Notes: generated from the sequence alone by a model not told the origin. 32,497 nt of DNA from Thermomonas sp. (GCF_025993755.1 NZ_JAMQHN010000028.1:1-32497), one strand, 5' to 3'. Positions 1 through 9,139 are shown, counted from the stretch's first letter. Translations and numbers: made by a program.

Positions 1-1
1 C

Positions 2-355
2 GACGCGATCCGGTTGATGGCCGAGCGCCGGGTCGGCGCGCTGCTGGTGATGGAGGGCCCGCGCCTTGCCGGCATCGTTTCCGAGCGCGACTACGCGCGC
101 AAGGTGGTGCTGCAGGGCCGTTCGTCGAAGGACACGCCGGTGCGCGACATCATGACCGCGCAGGTCGTCACGGTGGCTCCTTCCGACAGCACCGAGCACT
201 GCATGGAACTGGTCACCAACAGCCGCATCCGCCACCTGCCGGTGCTGGACGGAGATCAGGTCGTGGGCGTGCTGTCGATCGGCGATCTGGTCAAGGCCGT
301 GATCGAGATGCAGCGGCAGGACATCGACCAGTTGCAGCGGTATATCGTCTCGTAA
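2..355 (+). CDS. CBS-domain protein, 5' end cut off by the window
   Basis: The frame is open from the first bases and ends with TAA, leaving about 117 C-terminal residues of a protein that starts outside the window. Two CBS repeats can be read. The first is only its end (RRVGALLVMEGPRLAGIVSE, then RDYARKVV). The second runs from the VRDIMT stretch to HLPVLDGDQVVGVLSIGDLV. CBS pairs usually bind adenine nucleotides or S-adenosylmethionine and regulate a partner. Small stand-alone CBS-pair proteins of about 140-150 residues are common in proteobacteria, and the SERDYARKV wording is typical of them. Its stop is directly followed by the prfC stop on the other strand, with no spacer. The molecular target cannot be inferred from the visible part. 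Confidence 0.85.
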   Translation, partial: DAIRLMAERRVGALLVMEGPRLAGIVSERDYARKVVLQGRSSKDTPVRDIMTAQVVTVAPSDSTEHCMELVTNSRIRHLPVLDGDQVVGVLSIGDLVKAVIEMQRQDIDQLQRYIVS

Positions 356-1954
356 CTAGGCCGCCGACTGCGCGATTTCCCGGGTGGCGTGGAATTCCAC
401 CGCCGGCGCGCGTTCCTGCGCCAGTTGCAGGTTGACCCGGCTGGGGGCCAGGTAGACCAGTTCGCCGGCGGCATCCAGCGCCAGGTTCAGCGCATTCTTG
501 TCGCGGAACTCTTCCAGTTTCTTGGCGTCACTGCAGTGAATCCAGCGTGCGGTGGCCACCTGCACCGGCTCGAAGATGGCTTCGACGCCGTACTCGTCCT
601 TGAGCCGGTAGGCGGCCACGTCGAACTGCAGCACGCCGACCGCGCCGAGGATCAGGTCGTTGCTCAGCAGCGGCTTGAAGAATTGGGTGGCGCCTTCCTC
701 GCTCAGCTGCGCCAGGCCCTTCTGCAGCTGCTTGAGCTTCAGCGGATCGCGCAGGCGGGCGCGGCGGAACAGTTCCGGCGCGAAACTGGGAATGCCGGTG
801 AAGGTGAGCTTCTCGCCTTCGCTGAAGGTGTCGCCGATGGAAATCGTGCCGTGGTTGTGGATGCCGATCACGTCGCCCGGATAGGCGCTCTCGGCGATCT
901 CGCGGTCACTGGCCATGAAGGTCAGTGCGTTGGCGAGCTTGACCTCCTTGCCGCTGCGCACATGGAAGGCTTTCATGCCGGCTTCGAACTTGCCCGAACA
1001 CACGCGCATGAAGGCCACGCGGTCGCGGTGCATCGGGTCCATGTTGGCCTGGATCTTGAACACGAAGCCGGTCAGCTTGCCTTCGCTGGCGGCCACGTCG
1101 CGCGTGGTGGTGGCGCGTGCGCGTGGCGGCGGCGCATGTTCGACGAAGAAATCCAGCAGCGGCTGCACGCCGAAGTTGTTGACGCCGGAGCCGAAGAAGA
1201 CCGGCGATTGCTTGCCGGCCAGATATTCGGCCTGGTCGAACGGGTGCGAGGCGCCCTGCACCAGCTCCAGCTGCTCGCGCACTTCGGCCAGCAGTTCGGT
1301 GCCGACGGCGGCGGCCACGCCTGGGTCGTCCAGCGACGGGAAGATGGTGGAATCCTGGCGGGTGAAATTGCGCCCCGGTTCGTACAGATGCACCTCGCCG
1401 GACACCAGGTGCACCACGCCCTTCAGCCGCTTGCCCATGCCGATGGGCCAGGTGACGGGCGCGCACTGGATGCCCAGCACCGATTCGATTTCGTCCAGCA
1501 GCTCGATGGGGTCCTTGCCCTCGCGGTCGAGCTTGTTGACGAAGGTCATGATCGGGGTGTCGCGCAGGCGGCAGACCTCCATCAGCTTGATGGTGCGTTC
1601 TTCCACGCCCTTGGCGACGTCGATCACCATCAGCGCGGAATCCACCGCGGTGAGCACGCGGTAGGTGTCCTCGCCGAAGTCGGCGTGGCCGGGGGTGTCC
1701 AGCAGGTTGACGATGCGGCCCTCGTAGGGGAACTGCATCACCGAACTGGTGACCGAGATGCCGCGCTCCTTCTCCAGCGCCATCCAGTCGGAGGTGGCGT
1801 GGCGCGCGGCCTTGCGGCCCTTCACCGAGCCGGCCATCTGGATCGCGCCCCCGAACAGCAAGAGCTTTTCGGTCAGCGTGGTCTTGCCGGCGTCGGGGTG
1901 GGAGATGATGGCGAAGGTGCGGCGGCGCGCGGCTTCGGAAGCGATGTCTGACAT
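356..1954 (-). CDS. prfC: Peptide chain release factor 3 (RF3)
   Basis: A 532-residue translational GTPase that recycles RF1 and RF2 from the ribosome after termination, in the cytoplasm. The G1 loop [10 protein letters not shown] lies at residues 18-27. The G3 stretch [13 protein letters not shown] and the G4 motif FVNKLDREG follow, then the family's C-terminal domains. The length matches the family (about 530). The frame stays open 66 codons further upstream, but that extension is arginine-rich, unlike RF3, and would run into the divergent kinase gene. The ATG that starts [14 protein letters not shown] is therefore chosen. The gene converges on the CBS-domain gene with adjacent stops and diverges from the kinase gene across 57 bp, which must hold both start regions. 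Confidence 0.96.
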   Translation of the reverse strand: MSDIASEAARRRTFAIISHPDAGKTTLTEKLLLFGGAIQMAGSVKGRKAARHATSDWMALEKERGISVTSSVMQFPYEGRIVNLLDTPGHADFGEDTYRVLTAVDSALMVIDVAKGVEERTIKLMEVCRLRDTPIMTFVNKLDREGKDPIELLDEIESVLGIQCAPVTWPIGMGKRLKGVVHLVSGEVHLYEPGRNFTRQDSTIFPSLDDPGVAAAVGTELLAEVREQLELVQGASHPFDQAEYLAGKQSPVFFGSGVNNFGVQPLLDFFVEHAPPPRARATTTRDVAASEGKLTGFVFKIQANMDPMHRDRVAFMRVCSGKFEAGMKAFHVRSGKEVKLANALTFMASDREIAESAYPGDVIGIHNHGTISIGDTFSEGEKLTFTGIPSFAPELFRRARLRDPLKLKQLQKGLAQLSEEGATQFFKPLLSNDLILGAVGVLQFDVAAYRLKDEYGVEAIFEPVQVATARWIHCSDAKKLEEFRDKNALNLALDAAGELVYLAPSRVNLQLAQERAPAVEFHATREIAQSAA

Positions 1955-2011
1955 TGCGGAATTATACCGGCGCGGGCAGGATGGTCGGGACCGCGAACGG
2001 CGACGAGAGCG

Positions 2012-4474
2012 ATGCACGACGATCCCACCCACGCCCTCGACGAGGCGGCACAGGTTGCCGTAGGGCTGCCGGAAACCATCGGCCCCTATCGCGTGGTCGG
2101 ATTGCTGGGCGAAGGCGCGATGGGGCGGGTGTACCTCGCGCGCGAAACCCATCCGGCGCGCGAGGTGGCGATCAAGGTGGTGCGCGGGATTTCATCCGGG
2201 GCGCTGGAGCGCTTCCGCCGCGAGGTCACCATCCTCGGCCAGCTCGAGCACCCCGGCATCGTGCGCCTGTATGCCGCCGGCGAAGAGACCGTGGGCGGCC
2301 TGCCGTCGCCGTGGTTCGCGCTGGAGTATGTCCGCGGCCCCGACCTGCGCGGTTATCTTGAACGCGAGCAGCCGGATCTGCGCGCGCGCATCGCACTGCT
2401 GGTCAAGCTGGCGCAGGCGGTGGATTGCGCGCATCGGCGCGGGATCATCCATCGCGATCTCAAGCCGTCGAACATCCTGGTCGATGCCAGCGGCCAGCCG
2501 AAGATCCTGGATTTCGGCATCGCCCGCCTGCAGGACGAGGCCGAGGCCGGGATGACCCGCGCCGGACAGGTCATGGGTTCGCTGCCGTACATGGCGCCGG
2601 AACAGCTCGAAGGTCGATCGGGCGAGGCCGATGCGCGCAGCGACGTCTACGCGCTGGGTGCGATCGGCTACGAGATCCTGGCGGGCCGGCTGCCGCACCC
2701 GGGTCTGTCGACGTCTTCGTTGATCGAGGCGTTGATGATCGTGCGCCGCGAAGAACCCACGCCTCTGGGGCGGGTGAACCGAGCCACGCGCGGCGACCTG
2801 AGCCTGGTCGTCATGAAGGCGCTGGCCTCGGAGCCGTCGCAGCGCTACGCGACGGCGGCGGCCTTCGCCGACGATCTGGACGCGGTGCTGGCATCGCGTC
2901 CGATCAAGGCCAGGGCGCCGACCTGGACCTATCGCAGCGGGCGTTTCATTCGACGCAATCGCGCCTTGAGCGCGGCCGTGGCGGCGATCTTCGTCTCTCT
3001 GCTGGCGGCCACGGTCGTCAGCGCGCTGTCGGCGCGGCGTGCGCAGCAGGCGTTGGTCGAGTCGCGCGCGCGCGCGAACGAGCTTGCGGCGGTCAATGCC
3101 TTCGTCGAGAACATGCTGACCGAGGCGGATCCGGATCAGGGCGGTTCACCGGACATGCCGCTGCGGGAAGTGCTGGAGCGCGCCGAGACGACGCTGGGTG
3201 GCCCGACCGCTTCGCTGCGCGTCGATGGCCAGGTGGCGCTGCTGCTGGCCAGGACGTGGAGTGGGTTGGGTGAAAGCGCACGCGCGCAGAAACTGCTCGA
3301 TGACGCGCAGCTGTGGCTGGGCGGCGCCTTCGGCGAGCGCAGCAAGGAAGCGCTGATGGTGCGGCTGGCGCGATCGGAGGACTTCTACCGTGTCGGGAAG
3401 CCGGATCTTGCACTGGAACAGGCGCAGACCCTGGAGCGGCAGCTGCAGGGCATCGACGCCGACTGGGCGCGGGAACTCGCGATCAAGGCCGGCATCATGC
3501 GCGCGCAGGCCATGGAGGCGACCGGCGATGTCGATGGTGCCATCGCGCTGGACCGCCGGATTCTGGCCGACCCTGACCTGGCGCGCATCGACGTCGATGC
3601 GTCGTTGACCGATTCGGTCCGCTACAACCTTGCCTATACCCTGAACAATTCCAGCAAGTTCCCCGAGGCGGAAGGGTTGCTCCGGCAAGTGCTGGCGGAC
3701 GAAACGAGGCGGCTGGGGCCGGATCATCCTCAAACCCTGTACACCAAGAAGGCGCTGGGGCAAAACCTGCATCGTCAGGGGCGGCTGCAGGAAGCGGTCG
3801 TGCTGTACGCCGAGGTTTACGCGAAGCGCGCCAGGCGCTACGGCCCCGACCATCCGTTGACCTTGGGCGCTGCGGCGCAACTGGCGGCGGCCTACAACAC
3901 GCTGGGCCGCGCCGCCGAGGCGGAGCCCTTGCTGCGTGAGGCGCTGGCGGGCTTCAAGCAGCGCGGCGAGGGCGACGGCAAGGAAGCGCTGGTGGTGCGC
4001 GTCATGCTGACGTCGGCGCTGGAAAAGCTGGGGCGCTATGACGATGCGATCGCCTTGGCCGATGAAACGATCGCGCTCGAACACGGCACGCCGAACCGGG
4101 ATACGGTGGCCGTGCGCAACGTCAAGGCGCAGGCGCTGCTGGAGTCGGGGCGCGTACGCGAGGCGCGTGAGGTCTGGCGTGAGACTCTGGCATTGGCGCC
4201 GGAAGCGATGGGGACGGATCATCCGAATTATCCGGCCATCGTTGCCAACGCGGCGCGCGCCGATCTCGCGCTGGGCGATCTGCAAGCCGCGCGCGCGAAG
4301 CTGGAGCCGTCCTTCGCCACCTTGAAAGCCCAGCGTCCCAATCATCCGAGCACGCTCGCGGCGGCGCGGCTGCTGGTGGAAACCTATACGCGCCTCGGGA
4401 TGCGCGCGCAGACGGCGGAACTGGATCGCGCCTATCCGGAGCAACCGGCAGGCGCGGCGGCATCAGCGCGATGA
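2012..4474 (+). CDS. Membrane Ser/Thr protein kinase with TPR sensor tail
   Basis: An 820-residue Hanks-type kinase. The glycine loop GEGAMG is at residues 33-38 and the ATP-binding lysine in VAIKVV at 55. The catalytic loop HRDLKPSN starts at 147, DFGIARL at 167, and YMAPEQLEG follows. One hydrophobic segment near residues 318-340 ([19 protein letters not shown]) should place the kinase in the cytoplasm and the long C-terminal half in the periplasm. That half holds several TPR units of the kinesin-light-chain type, recognisable by repeated GPDHP-T-L wording. The catalytic residues look intact, so activity is expected. The sensed signal and substrates are unknown. No phosphatase or FHA partner is visible next to it. 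It converges on the M23-type gene with a 12 bp overlap of the 3' ends. Confidence 0.9.
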   Translation: MHDDPTHALDEAAQVAVGLPETIGPYRVVGLLGEGAMGRVYLARETHPAREVAIKVVRGISSGALERFRREVTILGQLEHPGIVRLYAAGEETVGGLPSPWFALEYVRGPDLRGYLEREQPDLRARIALLVKLAQAVDCAHRRGIIHRDLKPSNILVDASGQPKILDFGIARLQDEAEAGMTRAGQVMGSLPYMAPEQLEGRSGEADARSDVYALGAIGYEILAGRLPHPGLSTSSLIEALMIVRREEPTPLGRVNRATRGDLSLVVMKALASEPSQRYATAAAFADDLDAVLASRPIKARAPTWTYRSGRFIRRNRALSAAVAAIFVSLLAATVVSALSARRAQQALVESRARANELAAVNAFVENMLTEADPDQGGSPDMPLREVLERAETTLGGPTASLRVDGQVALLLARTWSGLGESARAQKLLDDAQLWLGGAFGERSKEALMVRLARSEDFYRVGKPDLALEQAQTLERQLQGIDADWARELAIKAGIMRAQAMEATGDVDGAIALDRRILADPDLARIDVDASLTDSVRYNLAYTLNNSSKFPEAEGLLRQVLADETRRLGPDHPQTLYTKKALGQNLHRQGRLQEAVVLYAEVYAKRARRYGPDHPLTLGAAAQLAAAYNTLGRAAEAEPLLREALAGFKQRGEGDGKEALVVRVMLTSALEKLGRYDDAIALADETIALEHGTPNRDTVAVRNVKAQALLESGRVREAREVWRETLALAPEAMGTDHPNYPAIVANAARADLALGDLQAARAKLEPSFATLKAQRPNHPSTLAAARLLVETYTRLGMRAQTAELDRAYPEQPAGAAASAR

Positions 4475-5269
4475 CGGCACGCCCTGCATCCGGAACGGAA
4501 TCGATACCAGCTTCCCGCCGCGATTGACCTGCACCACGAAGTGCAGGTGCGGCGCGTTGCTGTAGCCGGTGTTGCCGGAACTGCCGATGCGCTGGCCGAC
4601 TTCGACCCGCTGGCCGGAGACGACCTGCGCGCCGTCCGGTGCGAGGTGCCCGTACAGCGCCATGCTGCCGTCGTCGTGCAGGATGCGGATGAAGTTGGCG
4701 CGCGTCGCGTCGCGGGCGTAGTCGAGGCCGTTGCCGCGATAGCCGGTTTCGACCTGCAGCACGGTGCCGGCGCGCGCCGCCAGCACCGGGGTGCCGACCG
4801 CGGCGGCGAAATCCAGCGCGTAGCGGTTTTCGTCGTCGGCGTGGCTGAAGGCGCCATCGAAGCCCTGGTCGATGCGGATGCTCGATTGCCGCAGCGGCGT
4901 CAGGTACGGCACGTCGCGCGGCTTGGCGTTGCTGCTGCCGGGCACGCCACCGAGCCGCAGCTGCATCCGGCCTTCGCGGGCCGGCGGCGGTCGCAGCCGG
5001 GCCAGCAGGACGCTGCCACCGGCAGGAATGCTGGCGCGCGCCGGCAGGGCGGGCAAGGCCTGCGGCCGCGCCCCGCCTTCGACGTCAAGGCGCACTTCGA
5101 CCGGACCGGGCAACAGGTTGTCCGCCCAGGCTTCGAAGCTGCCGTCGATGGGCACGATCCGCAGCCGCGCCACGGCGTCGCGCTGGACGGCTGTGGTGGG
5201 CGCGTCCTGCGCGAACGCGGGCAGCGCGGCGCACAGCAACAAACCCGGCAGGGCGGCGGGAAGACGCAT
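4463..5269 (-). CDS. Exported M23 (LytM-like) peptidase-family protein
   Basis: A 268-residue secreted protein. The ATG giving MRLPAALPGLLLCAALPAFA is chosen because it starts a clean signal peptide ending at AFA-QD. The upstream frame is open but falls in repeat DNA. The C-terminal 130 residues are a LytM/M23 fold: RYALDF with Asp153, GTPVLAARAGTV, GNGLDYARDATRANFIRILHDDGSMALYGHL, then HLHF with His241 and His243. The usual HxxxD is not present, because the residue four before Asp153 is Arg. An upstream His143 (FSH) is a possible substitute ligand, as in the RYA-DF subfamily. The role is probably cell-wall hydrolysis, or a regulatory M23 fold if metal binding is lost. It converges with the kinase gene. 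Confidence 0.85.
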   Translation of the reverse strand: MRLPAALPGLLLCAALPAFAQDAPTTAVQRDAVARLRIVPIDGSFEAWADNLLPGPVEVRLDVEGGARPQALPALPARASIPAGGSVLLARLRPPPAREGRMQLRLGGVPGSSNAKPRDVPYLTPLRQSSIRIDQGFDGAFSHADDENRYALDFAAAVGTPVLAARAGTVLQVETGYRGNGLDYARDATRANFIRILHDDGSMALYGHLAPDGAQVVSGQRVEVGQRIGSSGNTGYSNAPHLHFVVQVNRGGKLVSIPFRMQGVPSSR

Positions 5270-5337
5270 GGCGAGCAGTATGCCGCAGCCTGCGGGCGCG
5301 GTTCGGTGGCGGAGTACGCAGGACGAGCGGGAATTAT

Positions 5338-5424
5338 TTTTGACGCGGATCAGAGCGGATGAACGCTGATGAAAGCCGATTCGAAGGATGGATCCGCGTT
5401 CATCCGCGTCAATCCGCGTCCAAA
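5338..5424. repeat. Large intergenic inverted repeat (GCGGATGAACGC family)
   Basis: Two 33-base arms, 5338-5370 and 5392-5424, are inverted copies of each other with 27 of 33 positions matching. They are separated by 21 bases. The arms are built from short units such as GACGCGGAT and GCGGATGAACGC, so each arm is itself internally repetitive. It lies between the divergent M23-type gene and the metX leader. It resembles the dispersed rich-in-CCGCGT intergenic repeats found in many proteobacterial genomes. It codes for nothing recognisable and could form a long hairpin in RNA from either strand. Confidence 0.75.
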
Positions 5425-5488
5425 TGTCTTTGCGTGGCTGCACTTGAAGGGGAGATATAAATAACATCGCTTCATACGGATAAAGCGA

Positions 5489-5517
5489 TTGACAAATGAA
5501 AAGAGCACATGCACACT
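5489..5517 (+). promoter_or_regulatory. Probable sigma-70 promoter of the metX operon
   Basis: A perfect -35 box TTGACA (5489-5494) is followed after 17 bases by CACACT (5512-5517), a weak -10 box matching three of six consensus positions. It lies in the most AT-rich stretch of the window. The predicted start near 5524 is just before the first base of the SAM-I aptamer, which supports the assignment. Confidence 0.6.
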
Positions 5518-5525
5518 GGCCGAAT

Positions 5526-5640
5526 CCATCAAGATCGGCAGAGGGACAGGCCCTTTGAAGCCGGGGCAACCGGAGGGCGATCGCAGATCGTCGTCAAGGT
5601 GCCAAATCCTGCGGTGACCGTCGGGTCTTCCGGAAGATGG
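5526..5640 (+). promoter_or_regulatory. SAM-I (S-box) riboswitch
   Basis: The order of conserved S-box blocks is present. P1 is CCATC (5526-5530) pairing with GATGG (5636-5640). AAGA follows the 5' arm, and GAGGGA is at 5541-5546. Next come GGCCC, the TGAAGCC block and GGCAACC (5565-5571). A hairpin of GGCGATC with GATCGTC (one G-U pair) is followed by AAGGTGCCAAATCCTGC (5596-5612) and GAAGATGG closing the structure. S-adenosylmethionine binding normally turns such genes off. No terminator with a U tract follows. GTGCGG at 5641-5646 can pair with CCGCAC at 5710-5715, next to the ribosome binding site GGAG (5717-5720), so control of translation is the likelier mode. That last point is inference. 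Confidence 0.9.
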
Positions 5641-5727
5641 GTGCGGGCGTTTCCGCAACGCCTGGCTCCCGCTTCGATTCCCCGGTTGCTTCGGTCTTGC
5701 TGGAACCTTCCGCACCGGAGCATTGCC

Positions 5728-6813
5728 GTGACCCTTGCCGAACGCATCCCAGACCGCAGCCATCCCCTTCCCCGGGCCGAGGCTGGGATGCGTCCGGTGC
5801 GGATTTCCGAAGTGCCGGTGCGCCGTGGCGGTGTCGATGCCGTGCTCGCGACGCGCCATGCCGGTGCCAGGCGCCTGCGCCTGAACTATGAACTCGTCGG
5901 GCCGGAAGAGGCGCCGGTGGTATTCGTCGCCGGCGGCATTTCGGCCCATCGCCATGTCGCCGCCAATCCGCTCGAATCCGAACCGGGCTGGGCGCAAGGC
6001 CTGCTGGATCCGGGACGCACGCTGGATCCGTCGCGGCTGCGCGTGCTGGCCTTCGATTACGTCGGCGCCGATGGCGGCATCGATGCGCCGATCGATACCG
6101 CCGACCAGGCCGATGCGGTTGCGTTGCTGCTCGATGCGCTCGGCATCGAGGCGCTGGCCAGCTGGGTTGGCTATTCCTATGGCGCGCTGGTGGGCCTGCA
6201 GTTCGCGGCGCGCCATCCATCGCGCTTGCGCCGGCTGGTCGCGGTCAGCGGCACGCATCGGGCGCATCCCTACGCGGCCGCGTGGCGCGCGCTGCAACGC
6301 AAGGCGGTGGCGCTGGGCAGGCTGCAGTGCGCCGACGCCCAGGGGCTGTCGCTGGCGCGCCAGTTCGCCATGCTCAGCTATCGCACGCCCGAGGAATTCG
6401 GCGAACGCTTCGATGCGCCGCCGGAAATCTGCAACGGGCATGTGCGGGTGGCGGCCGAGGATTATCTCGATGCCGCCGGTGCGAAGTTCGTTGCGCGGGT
6501 GGGGGAAACGGCATGGCTGCGACTGTCGGAATCGATCGACCTGCACCGGGTGGATCCGGCCGGGGTTTGCGTGCCGACGACGGTGGTCGCGGTCGAGGGC
6601 GACCGGCTGGTGCCGATGTCGGACGCCGTGGCGCTGATCGAAGGACTGGGCACGCGCGGGCGGCTGCGCGTGCTGCGCTCGCCGTACGGGCATGACGCGT
6701 TCCTGAAGGAAACCGATCGCGTCGATGCGCTGCTGGCGACGGAACTGTTCGGTTCCGGCGGGAAATTCCAGTTCGTTGCGCGAACGCGCGCGCATTCGGG
6801 AGACGTGGCATGA
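5728..6813 (+). CDS. metX: Homoserine O-acyltransferase (probably succinyl), MetX type
   Basis: A 361-residue alpha/beta-hydrolase-fold enzyme that activates homoserine at its hydroxyl for methionine synthesis. The nucleophile elbow GYSYGALVG carries Ser150. Asp292 (VEGDRLVP) and His322 (YGHDAF) complete the triad. GTG at 5728 is taken as the start because GGAG lies 7 bases upstream and the riboswitch ends at 5640; the ATG at 5788 (MRPVRISEV) is a shorter alternative. The frame open before 5728 crosses the riboswitch and is not coding. Xanthomonadaceae enzymes of this type are described as succinyltransferases, but the acyl donor cannot be read from the visible motifs. The stop overlaps the metB start (ATGA), and the operon appears to be S-adenosylmethionine-controlled. 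Confidence 0.88.
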   Translation: MTLAERIPDRSHPLPRAEAGMRPVRISEVPVRRGGVDAVLATRHAGARRLRLNYELVGPEEAPVVFVAGGISAHRHVAANPLESEPGWAQGLLDPGRTLDPSRLRVLAFDYVGADGGIDAPIDTADQADAVALLLDALGIEALASWVGYSYGALVGLQFAARHPSRLRRLVAVSGTHRAHPYAAAWRALQRKAVALGRLQCADAQGLSLARQFAMLSYRTPEEFGERFDAPPEICNGHVRVAAEDYLDAAGAKFVARVGETAWLRLSESIDLHRVDPAGVCVPTTVVAVEGDRLVPMSDAVALIEGLGTRGRLRVLRSPYGHDAFLKETDRVDALLATELFGSGGKFQFVARTRAHSGDVA

Positions 6814-8030
6814 GCGCAGGTGGGGATTCTATTTCCAGGCCGGACGGTCGCGCCGTCACGCGTGCGGTACGCGCCGGCATCGACCGCGACACCGCCTTTG
6901 GCGCCGTCGCGCCGCCGCTGGTGCTGTCGTCGAATTTCAGTTTCGAAGGCTTCAGCCGCAAGCGAGAGTACGACTACACCCGCAGCGGCAACCCGACCCG
7001 CGATCTGCTGGGCGAGGCGCTGGCGGAACTCGAAGGCGGCGTCGGCGGCGTCGTGACGGCCACCGGCATGGGCGCGATTGCGGTGGTGGTCAACGCCCTG
7101 CTCGCGCCCGGCGAGCGCGTGCTGGTGCCGCACTATTGCTATGGCGGCAGCTGGCGGCTGTTCAACGCGCTGTCCGGCAAGGGCGCCTTCGGGAAAATCA
7201 CCTGCGACCTGACCGATGCCGCATCGCTGGCCGAGGGGCTGCAAAGCGCGCCCAAGCTGGTCTGGGTGGAGACGCCCTCCAATCCGCTGCTGCGCATCAC
7301 CGATCTGCGCCACGTCATCGACGCGGCGCACGCCGCCGGCGCGCTGGTCGCGGTCGACAACACCTTCCTGTCGCCGGCGCTGCAGCGGCCGATCGCCGAT
7401 TTCGGCGCCGATCTCGTGGTGCATTCGACCACCAAGTACATCAACGGCCACAGCGACGTGGTCGGAGGCGCGGTGATCGCGCGCGATGCCGCGCTGCACG
7501 AGCAGCTGGCGTGGTGGGCGAACTGCCTCGGGCTGACCGGCGCGCCGTTCGACAGCTTCCTGACCCTGCGCGGCCTGCGCACGCTGGATGCGCGGCTGCG
7601 CGTGCATCAGGAAAACGCGGCGGTGATCGCGGAGTTGCTTGAAGGGCATCCGGCCGTGCGTGCGGTCCACTACCCGGGGCTGCTGTCGCATCCCGGCCAT
7701 GCGCTGGCCGCACGCCAGCAGCATGGCTTCGGGGCGATGCTGAGCCTGGAACTGGAGGGCGGCGAAGCGGCGGTGCGCGCGTTCGTCGATGGCCTGCGCT
7801 ATTTCACCCTGGCCGAATCGTTGGGGGGTGTCGAAAGCCTGGTCGCGCATCCGGCGACGATGACGCACGCGGCGATGACGCCCGAGGCGCGGGCGCAGGC
7901 CGGGATTCCCGACGGCTTGCTGCGGCTTTCGATCGGCATCGAACACGCGGACGATCTCGTTGCCGACCTGCGCGCTGCGCTGGCGCGTGCGCAGGCGGCG
8001 GTACTCACCGAGTCGCGGTGTCCGGCGTGA
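6810..8030 (+). CDS. metB: Cystathionine gamma-synthase-type PLP enzyme
   Basis: A 406-residue Cys/Met-metabolism PLP enzyme that joins O-acylhomoserine with cysteine to give cystathionine. Features include YTRSGNPTRDLL near residue 50, ATGMGAIAVV for phosphate binding, VETPSNPLLRITD, VDNTFLSPALQRP, and the cofactor lysine 209 in HSTTKYINGHSDVVGG. ESLGGVESLVAHPATMTHA near the C terminus is typical of gamma-synthases and gamma-lyases. Gamma-lyase or O-acylhomoserine sulfhydrylase activity cannot be excluded by sequence. Its place between metX and hom favours the biosynthetic role. It is translationally coupled to metX by a 4-base ATGA overlap and to hom by a GTGA overlap. Confidence 0.92.
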   Translation: MSAGGDSISRPDGRAVTRAVRAGIDRDTAFGAVAPPLVLSSNFSFEGFSRKREYDYTRSGNPTRDLLGEALAELEGGVGGVVTATGMGAIAVVVNALLAPGERVLVPHYCYGGSWRLFNALSGKGAFGKITCDLTDAASLAEGLQSAPKLVWVETPSNPLLRITDLRHVIDAAHAAGALVAVDNTFLSPALQRPIADFGADLVVHSTTKYINGHSDVVGGAVIARDAALHEQLAWWANCLGLTGAPFDSFLTLRGLRTLDARLRVHQENAAVIAELLEGHPAVRAVHYPGLLSHPGHALAARQQHGFGAMLSLELEGGEAAVRAFVDGLRYFTLAESLGGVESLVAHPATMTHAAMTPEARAQAGIPDGLLRLSIGIEHADDLVADLRAALARAQAAVLTESRCPA

Positions 8031-9124
8031 GCGCGCGGGTGGCGACCTTGTGCCGCGATCGCCAGGCGCCGGCGCGGGTGGCCCTGCTCGGCACCGGCAC
8101 TGTCGGCAGTGCTGCCTGGGCGCGATTGGCGCGCTGGCAGGGCACGCCGCTGGGCGAGCGGTTGCGTCTGGTGCATGCCGCCAATTCGCGCTTCGCGCTG
8201 GCCGATCCGGATGGAATTGCGGGCCTGTCGGGCGATGTGCTGCTGCAGAATCCGCCACAGCAGGCCGCGCTGGAGGCGGTCGATGTGGCGTTGGCGGGAG
8301 TCGGCACCCGGATCGTGATCGATGCCACCGCCTCCGGACAGGTGGCCGAACGCCATGCGCACTGGCTGGCGTGCGGCATCCATGTGGTGACGGCCTGCAA
8401 GCTCGGACAAGGCACATCGCTGGCGCACTGGAAGGCGATCCAGGCGGCAAAACGCGCGGGCGATACCGAGTATGGCGACAGCGCGACGGTCGGCGCCGGA
8501 TTGCCGCTGCTGCACGTCATCCGCCGGCTGCAGGCGGGCGGCGACCGCATCCATTCGATTGCCGGAGTGCTGTCCGGCTCGCTGGCCTGGCTGTTCAACG
8601 CCTACGACGGCCTGCGTCCGTTTTCCGGCTTCGTGCGCCAGGCCAGGGCGGCCGGTTATACCGAGCCGGATCCGCGCGAGGACCTGTCCGGCGAGGACGT
8701 GCGACGGAAATTGCTGATCCTCGCACGCGCTTCAGGCTACCTGCTGGAATCGGAGGCGGTACAGGTCGAACCGCTGCTGCCGCCCGAGCTGTTCGCGCTG
8801 CCTCGGGATGCCGTGGACGCCGCCCTGCCGGTGCTCGATGCGCCGCTGCGCGAGCGTTACGCGACAGCCTACAAGAACTGCGAGAAGCTGCGCTTCGTCG
8901 GACGCTTGCAGAACGGCGGTCTGGCGACGGTTGGTTTGGAAGCACTGCCGGCCGACCATCCCCTGGTGGGCGGCGGCGGTGCCGACAACCGGGTGGCGAT
9001 CTGGTCCGATCGCTATGCCGAACAGCCGCTGGTCGTGCAGGGACCGGGTGCGGGCGCCGAGGTGACGGCCGCCGCGCTTCTGGACGACGCGCTGGCGATC
9101 CAGGCCGCGCGTGCGCGCGACTGA
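8027..9124 (+). CDS. hom: Short homoserine dehydrogenase without ACT domain
   Basis: A 365-residue protein that reduces aspartate semialdehyde to homoserine with NAD(P)H. The Rossmann motif LGTGTVGSAAW starts near residue 21. VVTACKLGQG carries the family lysine. The signature DLSGEDVRRKLLILAR has the catalytic Asp and Lys. There is neither an N-terminal aspartokinase part, as in ThrA or MetL, nor a C-terminal ACT domain, so threonine feedback is not expected. The GTG at 8027 overlaps the metB stop (GTGA); an in-frame GTG at 8018 is the alternative. As the last gene of the riboswitch-led operon, it probably supplies homoserine for methionine specifically. It ends 15 bp from the convergent GGDEF-EAL gene. 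Confidence 0.9.
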   Translation: MSARVATLCRDRQAPARVALLGTGTVGSAAWARLARWQGTPLGERLRLVHAANSRFALADPDGIAGLSGDVLLQNPPQQAALEAVDVALAGVGTRIVIDATASGQVAERHAHWLACGIHVVTACKLGQGTSLAHWKAIQAAKRAGDTEYGDSATVGAGLPLLHVIRRLQAGGDRIHSIAGVLSGSLAWLFNAYDGLRPFSGFVRQARAAGYTEPDPREDLSGEDVRRKLLILARASGYLLESEAVQVEPLLPPELFALPRDAVDAALPVLDAPLRERYATAYKNCEKLRFVGRLQNGGLATVGLEALPADHPLVGGGGADNRVAIWSDRYAEQPLVVQGPGAGAEVTAAALLDDALAIQAARARD

Positions 9125-9139
9125 GCGCGGAAGGCTGGC

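Noticed and set aside
389-1951. 520-codon open frame on the plus strand opposite prfC
   Set aside because: It is antisense to a certain gene, has a composition typical of GC-rich antisense frames, and shows no domain.
356-2152. Longer form of RF3 starting 66 codons upstream
   Set aside because: The extra residues are arginine-rich, not RF3-like, and would cover the start of the divergent kinase gene.
5509-5727. N-terminal extension of MetX through the riboswitch
   Set aside because: The frame is open by chance; the DNA there is a conserved RNA structure, and GGAG-GTG at 5717-5730 gives a good start.
6462-8450. 662-codon minus-strand frame across metX, metB and hom
   Set aside because: It spans three overlapping genes of an obvious operon on the other strand, and its product is low-complexity Arg/Pro-rich.
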